A stretch of DNA of 38,596 nucleotides, from assembly GCA_016873615.1 (NCBI GenBank), contig VGWX01000017.1, positions 1 to 38,596 of the forward strand, read 5' to 3'. Below, piece by piece: positions 32,564 through 38,596 of the stretch. The position numbers were made by a program, and so were the translations under genes. Each line of letters opens with the position of its first letter. Position 1 is the first letter of the stretch. Origin of the DNA: Nitrospira sp. GTDB taxonomy: Bacteria; Nitrospirota; Thermodesulfovibrionia; Thermodesulfovibrionales; SM23-35. The notes under the pieces were generated by a model. The model was not told the origin of the DNA and did not search any database. It worked only from the letters and a program-made list of their open reading frames with translations.

Positions 32564-33991
32564 ATGGCGTTGCCGCAGAATAAGACGAAGATCGTCTGCA
32601 CTATTGGTCCTGCCTCAGAATCTGTGGAGGTGATGTGCCGGCTTATGGAGGCAGGAATGAATATCGCCCGGCTTAATTTTTCTCATGGAGATTTCAGCAC
32701 GCATAAAAAAGTTATTGATAACCTGCGTGCTGCATCAGTCAGGACAGGCAGACGTCTCACGATTATGGCGGACCTGTCCGGACCGAAGATGCGTATCGGA
32801 AAACTTGCTGTTGAACCGGTCGAGCTGAAACAGGATGATACATTCACACTTACTACTGACGATGTAATTGGTGACAACACGCGTGTCTCTGTCTCATTCG
32901 AAGGACTTCCAAAGGCTGTGAAAGCAGGTGATATCCTGTATCTGAACGACGGGTATATACAGCTCAAGGTCATGAATGTCCAGGGCAACGATGTTATATG
33001 CGCAGTCGGGGTCGGCGGTGAACTCCGCTCACGCAAGGGGCTGAATCTGCCCGGCATTGATCTCGGCATCAGCGCTTTCACTGCGCGGGACCATGAGTGT
33101 CTGAAGTTCGCACTGGACAATGGAGTCGATGCCGTGAGCCAGTCTTTTGTCGAAAATGCCTCAGACATTCATGAAGTGAGAAAGGCAGCACAGGACCTTA
33201 GATATCAGCCTTTCATAATTGCAAAAATCGAGCGCTCAGGCGCCCTTGACCATATTGATGAAATTATTGAGGCTGCTGACGGGATAATGATCGCAAGGGG
33301 TGACCTTGGGGTTGAGATTCCGATCGAGAGGATTGCCGTGGTTCAGAAAGACCTGATGAGGCGCGCCAATATGCGTGCAAAGCCGGTTATCACTGCAACA
33401 CAGATGCTTGAGTCGATGACCACTAACAAACGTCCTACAAGGGCGGAAGCAACGGACGTTTCAAATGCCATCATCAATGGGACTGACTGTGTTATGCTTT
33501 CCGGCGAATCAGCGATGGGAAATTATCCGGTTGAATCAGTGACAATGCTCGTTAAGATTGCGGCTGCAGTAGAACCCGAACGTCATCAGATTCCGGTCAG
33601 AGAGATGTTCTATGGCATTGATATCAAGGATAAAGTTCCACCTGCCCGACTCATTGACCTGAGCGTTGAGTCGGTTCTCGAATATGCTTCTCCTGCAGCG
33701 GTTTTTGTTCCCACACGCAGTGGCGCCACTGCAAGGAGCATCGGCCGTTTCAGGCTGCCTGTCTGGGTAATTGCAGTAAGTTCCCAGGAGGCTACATGCC
33801 AGAATCTACAGTTTTCATACGGCGTTTATCCCGTGTACGAGAAAGAGCACCCGGAGAACTGGAAACCTTATATAAAAGAGTGGCTGAAAAGAAATGATAT
33901 TACAGGCGATATAGTAGTTATGACAGAAGGACCATCCTCAAAACACCCGGACGCAAATTACCGGATGGAGATTATCGACCTGAGCAGGTAA
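32564..33991 (+). CDS. pyk: Pyruvate kinase
   Basis: It converts PEP and ADP to pyruvate and ATP, the last step of glycolysis. The 475-aa enzyme starts TKIVCTIGPASESVEVM, then MNIARLNFSHGD, MADLSGPKMRIG (K+ and phosphate contacts), IIAKIERSGALDHIDEII with the catalytic Lys, GIMIARGDLGVEIP with metal ligands, and KPVITATQMLESM. Residues 350-470 are the C-terminal allosteric domain (VFVPTRSGATARSIGRFR). GGAGG precedes the ATG. A positive effector such as AMP or a sugar phosphate is likely, but I cannot specify which. Confidence 0.97.
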   Translation: MALPQNKTKIVCTIGPASESVEVMCRLMEAGMNIARLNFSHGDFSTHKKVIDNLRAASVRTGRRLTIMADLSGPKMRIGKLAVEPVELKQDDTFTLTTDDVIGDNTRVSVSFEGLPKAVKAGDILYLNDGYIQLKVMNVQGNDVICAVGVGGELRSRKGLNLPGIDLGISAFTARDHECLKFALDNGVDAVSQSFVENASDIHEVRKAAQDLRYQPFIIAKIERSGALDHIDEIIEAADGIMIARGDLGVEIPIERIAVVQKDLMRRANMRAKPVITATQMLESMTTNKRPTRAEATDVSNAIINGTDCVMLSGESAMGNYPVESVTMLVKIAAAVEPERHQIPVREMFYGIDIKDKVPPARLIDLSVESVLEYASPAAVFVPTRSGATARSIGRFRLPVWVIAVSSQEATCQNLQFSYGVYPVYEKEHPENWKPYIKEWLKRNDITGDIVVMTEGPSSKHPDANYRMEIIDLSR

Positions 33992-34103
33992 GCCGTTTAA
34001 TTTTTATGCTGCAAATTATGAAAATAATCGAGTAGAATGTGATGCAATCTGCAGCTGTGTTAAACTAAACAAGAGAAATTTTTGTCCCTGAAAGGAAGTT
34101 TGA

Positions 34104-35135
34104 ATGAAAAGATCAGAACCGTCACTCAAGGATTGGAAAGGTCTCTATGATGCAGCGATAGCATTCAGGAAGATCGAGCCATGGGAATGGATGAAGGAGA
34201 CTGATATCTTCGGTATTCAAAATCCGCAGACCGGTGAAGTTGGTTATTGCTGTATTATGGGTGAACTGGGAGAGATGCTTGCAATAGCAGTATATTTAGG
34301 GACTGAAGGCCTGGAGGGCTATCTGAATATCCGGAGAGGTCAGATTCCGCCGGGTAATCCGGACAGTCTCTTCATACAAAACTGCCTGATGCTCTCGTTT
34401 GAGAACAGGAAACTTGTTCAGGAAGATGACAGGGAGATTATCAATGAACTGGGTCTGAAATTCAGGGGTAAAAATGCATGGCCTGTCTTCAGGAGATACG
34501 AACCCGGTTATTTCCCATGGTTTTTGGACAGGGATGAAGTTCTATATATGACGAATGCCCTGCAGCAGGGAACCGATATCTGCCTTCGCTTCAAAGAAGA
34601 TGCGAAGTTATTCCGTGCGCCGGAAAAAAATCAGTATCTGATCAGGGTGGCTGAAGAAAAGAATGGCAGGGTTTTCTGGAAAGACGAATGGAGGAACCCG
34701 TCCCCGCTTGAGAAGAAAGATCAAGGTTTCCATGAACCAGTGGATGAAATAAGAATTCAGAGGTTGAAAAAAACTGCCAGGCCAACCCCTGCAATATGGG
34801 AAATTGATTTCTTCTATGCCCCTACTCCTGTGTTACAGGGTGAGAGACCATTTTTCCCGTATGCGATCATGATCATAGACCATGACGCCGATTTCATCCT
34901 CGATATGCACCTTGCAGAAACAAGATCGTACCAAAAAGAATTTCTTGAGAAATTCCTTAATTGCATCGAGACAACATCGGTTATCCCCCTTGAAATCCTG
35001 GCAAGAAAAGAAGAGGCAGTAAAACTGCTTGAGACATATGCGTCACGCTTGAATATCAGACTGAGCAGGGTGAAAAAACTCCGGAATATAGATCATGCCC
35101 GCAGAGAGATGGAAAAACATCTGGGAAGGCTTTAA
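34104..35135 (+). CDS. Uncharacterised protein resembling DUF6930/DUF7309 proteins
   Basis: The 343-aa soluble protein has no signal peptide and no membrane helix. Residues 5-110 (DWKGLYDAAIAFRKIEPWEWM, then GYCCIMGELGEMLAIAVYLGTEGL) form one domain. Residues 125-180 contain WPVFRRYEPGYFPWFLDRDE, which I associate from memory with DUF6930. Residues 230-300 hold PFFPYAIMIIDHDADFILDMHLAE, and the C-terminus is helical and basic. Proteins with the first pattern have been placed in DUF7309. Function is unknown. AAAGGAAG precedes the ATG. It is followed closely by a LuxR-type regulator, with 36 nt between them, so the two may be co-transcribed. Confidence 0.85.
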   Translation: MKRSEPSLKDWKGLYDAAIAFRKIEPWEWMKETDIFGIQNPQTGEVGYCCIMGELGEMLAIAVYLGTEGLEGYLNIRRGQIPPGNPDSLFIQNCLMLSFENRKLVQEDDREIINELGLKFRGKNAWPVFRRYEPGYFPWFLDRDEVLYMTNALQQGTDICLRFKEDAKLFRAPEKNQYLIRVAEEKNGRVFWKDEWRNPSPLEKKDQGFHEPVDEIRIQRLKKTARPTPAIWEIDFFYAPTPVLQGERPFFPYAIMIIDHDADFILDMHLAETRSYQKEFLEKFLNCIETTSVIPLEILARKEEAVKLLETYASRLNIRLSRVKKLRNIDHARREMEKHLGRL

Positions 35136-35171
35136 ATATGTTCGGAATCAAGAAGAACCATATTCTTGTAA

Positions 35172-35729
35172 GTGGAGAATGATAGATTGATAGATGAATA
35201 TATGAATTTCATATTAGACAAATGTCCGATAGGATTAATTATCTTTAACCGGAAAAGTATTTTTTACAGTAACAGAAAGGCAAACACCTTTCTCAGCCGT
35301 TTTGAACTTCCTGCCGAGATAACAACTATAAACAAGAGAATCTATGACGCTATTGACAAAGGACAACTGAGAGAATTATTTCCCGGAGAGATTTGTTTTT
35401 CCAGGAAGTTTAATGGTTCTCCAAGCAACTGGATATTCAGAATCTATATAAACGAAAAACCTGATCCGGTTCTCTATCTTGTTATTGTTGAAGAAACTAT
35501 TTCCAATAAGATAAACATGAATGAAATCCGGAAGCAATTCAAGCTGACAAGGCGGGAAAGTGATATACTCAGGCGAGTAGTTGATGGTCTCAGAAACATC
35601 GAAATTGCAGAGGAGCTTGAGATATCCGAGCAGACTATTAAAGACCATCTCAGCAATATTTACAAGAAAATCGGCGCCGAGAACAGAATGGCGCTCATGC
35701 GCGTGCTTATACAAACACCCAATTCCTGA
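35172..35729 (+). CDS. LuxR-family transcriptional regulator with PAS-like N-terminus
   Basis: The 185-aa regulator has an N-terminal part at residues 10-105 (FILDKCPIGLIIFNRKSIFYSNRKANTFL) that reads as a PAS-like sensor. Residues 118-180 are a LuxR/GerE HTH (LTRRESDILRRVVDGLRNIEIAEELEISEQTIKDHLSNIYKKI). There is no phospho-receiver Asp domain and no membrane segment, so it senses a cytoplasmic ligand or partner. The start is uncertain: the track uses GTG 35172, which has no Shine-Dalgarno, while TTG 35187 has GGAG 9 nt upstream. Targets are unknown; the co-directional DUF6930-like gene is one candidate. Confidence 0.9.
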   Translation: MENDRLIDEYMNFILDKCPIGLIIFNRKSIFYSNRKANTFLSRFELPAEITTINKRIYDAIDKGQLRELFPGEICFSRKFNGSPSNWIFRIYINEKPDPVLYLVIVEETISNKINMNEIRKQFKLTRRESDILRRVVDGLRNIEIAEELEISEQTIKDHLSNIYKKIGAENRMALMRVLIQTPNS

Positions 35730-35948
35730 AAGAGAAGCAGACTTGCTGTTTTTTTACTGAATGATCTTGTCTGATGCGAGCTTCTTAATCATGACCTTGA
35801 TGAATGTGTTAATCAGTTGCTGCTCAAAAATACTTATTTATGTTTTAACGTAGACAGGAAATTATTCAGCTCATTTCTTGTGTCAGAAAGGAATCAAGCC
35901 TCTTTTTAATTCTCACTGTTTATTGTTTAATAACAGGAGAGGATACAT

Positions 35949-36326
35949 ATGAAAAGGCCGAAAGGTTTCGCCCGTTTTATAACTATTGCCGCATCCTACC
36001 TGAAAGATCCGGACATGCGCCTGCGTTTTATTTCTGCGGTGACAGAATATGCAAAGAATAAAAAAGCCTTTGTTAAGGGTTTTAAATATGACCTCATGAG
36101 CCTTATCGGTCTCATCAAAGACTGGAGTACAGGTTCATATACCAGGGTTTCAAAAAAAACGATACTGCTTGCTTTTGCAGCGCTCCTGTATTTTCTATCT
36201 CCTCTTGATACCATTCCGGATTTCCTGGGAGCTATTGGATTTGCTGATGATGCCGCGGTCATTATCTTTGTCCTTAACTCAATCAGGGAAGAGATAGATC
36301 GTTACAGGCAGTGGAAATCAGATTGA
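35949..36326 (+). CDS. YkvA family protein (DUF1232)
   Basis: The 125-aa protein carries a DUF1232 core, TILLAFAALLYFLSPLDTIPDFLGAIGFADDAAVIIFVLNSI (residues 70-112): two short hydrophobic helices with the conserved SPLDxIPDF motif. The N-terminal half is basic and helical. Family function is unknown; membrane association is likely. GGAGAGG precedes the ATG. It converges with the SprT-like gene 21 nt downstream. The gap 35730-35948 before it shows no gene. Confidence 0.9.
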   Translation: MKRPKGFARFITIAASYLKDPDMRLRFISAVTEYAKNKKAFVKGFKYDLMSLIGLIKDWSTGSYTRVSKKTILLAFAALLYFLSPLDTIPDFLGAIGFADDAAVIIFVLNSIREEIDRYRQWKSD

Positions 36327-36347
36327 TTCATGATGGACAAGCAGCTC

Positions 36348-37025
36348 TTATCTATCATTTCTTTCCCATGACATAGCTTTCTTATACTCTTTGAATAGAC
36401 GCTCCCGTTTCCGGAACTCAGAATTATGCACTAATCTCCTGCCGTTTTTGCTTACTGCCTTCACAGTACTATGGAGCATCTCATGATAAACAACATATCT
36501 GATGAAATAAAGAGGGGTCTTTTTTTTGTCCAGGACAGGGTTTATCCTTATTGTGTTGGTATGTCCGCAGTAACTTCCTAACAGGCGTTTTCTTACCAGC
36601 CTCCGTGAATTCTGTTTTCCCCAGTTAATAGGAGATGTGATTCTTCCTTCAAAATACTCATTGTTCAGGTCATCAAAGATCTTTTTTAGGTCATAAAATC
36701 TGCCCTGTGCGGGAATGTCCGGCTGTCTGGAAATATGCTTTATTGTCCTCAGACAGGGTTGGTTTTCGCCGATAAATTTTCTGGTGAGGGGCGTACGGCC
36801 TTTTCTTGTTTTTATAAAATCGGTTATCTCTCTGATGACCTCATCACCGGCATTGAGAAACATCCAGTGCATCCTGACCAAAACCGAATTATTTTTCGTC
36901 CTTAATGAAAGCATACTGGTGGAATTGTCCGTTAAGGTCAGGGAAACGGATTTTCCCGTCACCTTCTCCAGGTATTGCCGGAGGGCTTCTTTGCTATTCG
37001 AAAAATGCAAACTCAATTGAAACAT
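36348..37025 (-). CDS. SprT-like zinc metallopeptidase-type protein
   Basis: The 225-aa cytoplasmic protein has a C-terminal SprT-like domain (residues 125-220): FDDLNNEYFEGRI, RLLGSYCGHTNTIRINPVL, then the zinc motif VVYHEMLHS (HExxH) and a downstream VHNSEFRKRERLF with a third candidate ligand. The N-terminal 120 residues are not recognised and may bind a partner or DNA. Related domains act on DNA-protein crosslinks in eukaryotic Spartan, but for bacterial versions activity is mostly inferred. There is no Shine-Dalgarno, and TATAAT lies 13 nt before the ATG next to a 12-bp perfect palindrome. Confidence 0.85.
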   Translation of the reverse strand: MFQLSLHFSNSKEALRQYLEKVTGKSVSLTLTDNSTSMLSLRTKNNSVLVRMHWMFLNAGDEVIREITDFIKTRKGRTPLTRKFIGENQPCLRTIKHISRQPDIPAQGRFYDLKKIFDDLNNEYFEGRITSPINWGKQNSRRLVRKRLLGSYCGHTNTIRINPVLDKKKTPLYFIRYVVYHEMLHSTVKAVSKNGRRLVHNSEFRKRERLFKEYKKAMSWERNDR

Positions 37026-37044
37026 GATAGATCATTTCATTATA

Positions 37045-37078
37045 TACGAAAAACGCTCTTCAGCAGGCGTTTTTCGTA
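37045..37078. repeat. 12-bp perfect inverted repeat upstream of the SprT-like gene
   Basis: TACGAAAAACGC and GCGTTTTTCGTA flank a 10-nt spacer. On the minus strand the arm runs into TATAAT (37044-37039), so the palindrome covers the -35 and spacer of the likely sprT promoter. It could be an operator. A terminator is less likely because no T-run follows the stem in either direction. The rest of 37079-37301 shows no gene. Confidence 0.65.
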
Positions 37079-37301
37079 CAGGCCATGATTTATAATTATT
37101 GATAAAACAGGATAGATCAAAAAAGATGGTTTATAGTCTTTTTCGTTTTCGTTATACAATATAGAAAATAATGCCATAACAAGAATATTATTATCTGGAG
37201 ATGAAGGGCAGAATTATTAGTTGCTGCTTTAGAAAGTATTATCTATAATTTCTCTAAGAGAGGTTTTTAAAACTAAATCAGATTATTCAAAGGAGGGATG
37301 T

Positions 37302-37763
37302 ATGGTTAAGAAATCAGGACTGCATCAGTTTGCAATCATTCTGACGGCGTTTATCTTCATTGCGGTGCTCTTATCCGGCTGCTCGAAATCAGTGCCGGGG
37401 TGTGATGACGGAAAGACTGTGACGGCTATTATCAATACTGTCAGCCAGGATTTTAAAAAAGACCTTGCTGGAATAGCAGGCATGGGCGGTCCGGGCATGG
37501 AACTGTCAGATGATGAATGGAAAACGATCCGCGCAGGGATGGTCATCGACCTTGAAAACATCAGGGAGCACAGCCTTGACGAAGCAGCAGGGAAAAGAAA
37601 TTGTGCGGCTAACGTCATGATTGTACAGGGCGGGCAAAAAGAACTCATCCCTGTTACCTATGTAACAGAGATGAACAAGGATACAGGCGATCTGAAGATA
37701 ACGCTCTCAGGACTGGCTGAATACAGGAAGGCTCAGACACCTTCGGTTACAGTGCCTGAGTAG
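37302..37763 (+). CDS. Hypothetical lipoprotein 1
   Basis: The 153-aa protein has a type II signal peptide: basic MVKKSGLHQ, hydrophobic FAIILTAFIFIAVLL, lipobox LSGC with Cys27. The mature part begins SKSVPGCDDGKTVTAIINTVSQDF and has no recognised domain; a Gly/Met patch (GMGGPGMELSDDEW) is notable. Residues 110-140 predict beta strands (ELIPVTYVTEM). The protein is exported and lipid-anchored. AAAGGAGGG lies before the ATG. It is in tandem with a second lipoprotein gene 37 nt downstream. Confidence 0.85.
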   Translation: MVKKSGLHQFAIILTAFIFIAVLLSGCSKSVPGCDDGKTVTAIINTVSQDFKKDLAGIAGMGGPGMELSDDEWKTIRAGMVIDLENIREHSLDEAAGKRNCAANVMIVQGGQKELIPVTYVTEMNKDTGDLKITLSGLAEYRKAQTPSVTVPE

Positions 37764-37800
37764 TGAGTAGTACAAACCATTCTCGCAGACAGGGATTTGT

Positions 37801-38316
37801 ATGAGAGATTCTGTGGTACAGGTAATGTCTTTTCTTCTGATACTGGCAGCAATCCTTCTTATCAGCGGATGCAAAAACTCATCTCCACAATATACAGCCA
37901 TAACTGAAAATGATGTTATGACAATCATGAATGAAGTCCAGAAGGCAACGCTTGCTAAAGATCTGGATGGTGTAATCAATCATCTCGCGCCTTTTGTCGT
38001 CATCAATGTTACGATGATGGGCTCGACAGAGCCGACCTTCATCCCCCGGCAGGTTCAGATGACAAGGGATCAGTATAAAGAGGAGCTGAAAAAGGTATTT
38101 TCGAAACTGACCCTCCATGAATACAAACGGGAAAACGATAAGATTACGATAAGCGACGACAAACAGAGCGCCATAACAGAAACCGATGTTATTGAAGTTA
38201 TGGTCATAGACGGGAAGGAGACGAGGACGACTACCCATGAAAGGGCGGCGCTGGAGATTATAGACGGGAAATTAGTGGTGACCCATCTCGACGCTGTGAT
38301 TGTGAAGCGGGAATGA
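37801..38316 (+). CDS. Hypothetical lipoprotein 2, NTF2/SnoaL-like fold suspected
   Basis: The 171-aa protein has a type II signal peptide (MRDSVVQVMSFLLILAAILLISGC; lipobox ISGC). The mature part (ITENDVMTIMNEVQKATLAKDLDGVINHLAPFVVIN, then MTRDQYKEELKKVF, then a run of beta strands ending VVTHLDAVIVK) has the helix-helix-sheet pattern of NTF2-like proteins. Such domains bind small ligands or act as envelope scaffolds; no catalytic residue is evident. There is no strong Shine-Dalgarno at the ATG. It was probably co-transcribed with lipoprotein 1; the shared phrase TVTAIIN/DVMTIMN may hint at a distant relationship. Confidence 0.82.
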   Translation: MRDSVVQVMSFLLILAAILLISGCKNSSPQYTAITENDVMTIMNEVQKATLAKDLDGVINHLAPFVVINVTMMGSTEPTFIPRQVQMTRDQYKEELKKVFSKLTLHEYKRENDKITISDDKQSAITETDVIEVMVIDGKETRTTTHERAALEIIDGKLVVTHLDAVIVKRE

Positions 38317-38380
38317 TAAAGCTTCTCCCTGATGAAGAAAAACTACCATGTATGTGCGAAGAAAAGTAAAAGTTTCATAT

Positions 38381-38442
38381 TACTAATGAGTTCATAAGTA
38401 AGGACACCTTTAAACACCCTCCCCTTTATCCCCTCCCCTCAA
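38381..38442. repeat. Second copy of the GAATTC-type near-palindrome with degenerate C-rich palindrome
   Basis: TACTAATGAGTTCATAAGTA (38381-38400) matches the reverse complement of 29678-29697 at 19 of 20 positions. About 15 nt later comes a degraded C-rich hairpin (CACCCTCCCC ... AAGGGCTGGGTG). A further inverted repeat, TCCCTTGA (38469-38476) with TCAAGGGA (38493-38500), follows. No gene is seen from 38317 to the window end. Confidence 0.6.
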
Positions 38443-38596
38443 GGGCTGGGTGATTCTTAAGTCCCCTCTCCCTTGAGCAACTGTGATTTTTGTCAAGGGA
38501 TTGGTGGTGTTGGGCAAGTTGAATAATCAGCTTGCCACGGGATTCGATTTTTCATTATTGAATTGAGAATGACCAATAACTTTCTCATACAGGCTG

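Noticed and set aside
35730-35948. Minus-strand 20-30 codon frame (ending KKLASDKIIQ) before the YkvA gene
   Set aside because: Too short, no start signal and no recognised family; treated as non-coding gap.

Overview
The window looks like a chromosomal contig from an anaerobic, mid-GC, Gram-negative-type bacterium. My best guess is Nitrospirota (Thermodesulfovibrionia-like), with Desulfobacterota as the main alternative. This is inference: it rests on the gene order pheA-hisC-aroF-tyrA-aroA-cmk-ispH-rpsA-sppA-ihf, an AOR-type tungsto/molybdoenzyme paired with a 16-Cys ferredoxin, and many small palindromic intergenic repeats. No rRNA, tRNA or CRISPR was seen.

Region 1 (about 220-10110, +) is one long tightly packed operon, with start/stop overlaps at most junctions. 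It carries chorismate-to-Phe/Tyr enzymes (pheA, hisC-type aminotransferase, aroF, tyrA, aroA), then cmk, ispH, a six-repeat S1 protein, sppA and an IHF/HU protein. A 122-bp element with inverted ends sits between hisC and aroF.

Region 2 (about 10280-14270) is an accessory island. It holds an AAA/DUF4143 ATPase (+) followed by three minus-strand toxin-antitoxin-type modules: an RHH protein with an 80-aa partner I do not recognise, a TumE-like toxin with an HTH partner, and HigB/HigA. The first gene of each module has a -10 hexamer ending only 6-7 nt before its start codon, which predicts leaderless mRNAs. Two of the promoters carry palindromic operators placed over the -10 or in the spacer. 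A probable PIN-domain toxin remnant lies between two of the modules.

Region 3 (14477-21831, +) has a fused uroporphyrinogen-III methyltransferase/synthase. It is followed by an envelope-glycolipid operon: a PAP2 phosphatase-GT39 fusion, a dolichol-phosphate-mannose-synthase-like GT2, and a flippase-like membrane protein. A beta-CASP metallo-beta-lactamase and a divergent GroES-like protein follow. Two coding sequences in this region carry in-frame insertions built from 7-bp tandem repeats next to hairpins.

Region 4 (21828-33991) is central carbon metabolism: an aldehyde:ferredoxin oxidoreductase with its polyferredoxin, pgm and eno (all -), then glgX, an AI-2E-family membrane protein, pgi and pyk (all +). 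These genes link glycogen debranching, glucose-phosphate interconversion, lower glycolysis and ferredoxin-dependent aldehyde oxidation.

Region 5 (34104-38596) is less well characterised: a DUF6930-like protein, a LuxR-type regulator with a PAS-like N-terminus, a YkvA/DUF1232 protein, a SprT-like metalloprotein and two lipoproteins.

All database-style statements here come from memory of families; no search was run.
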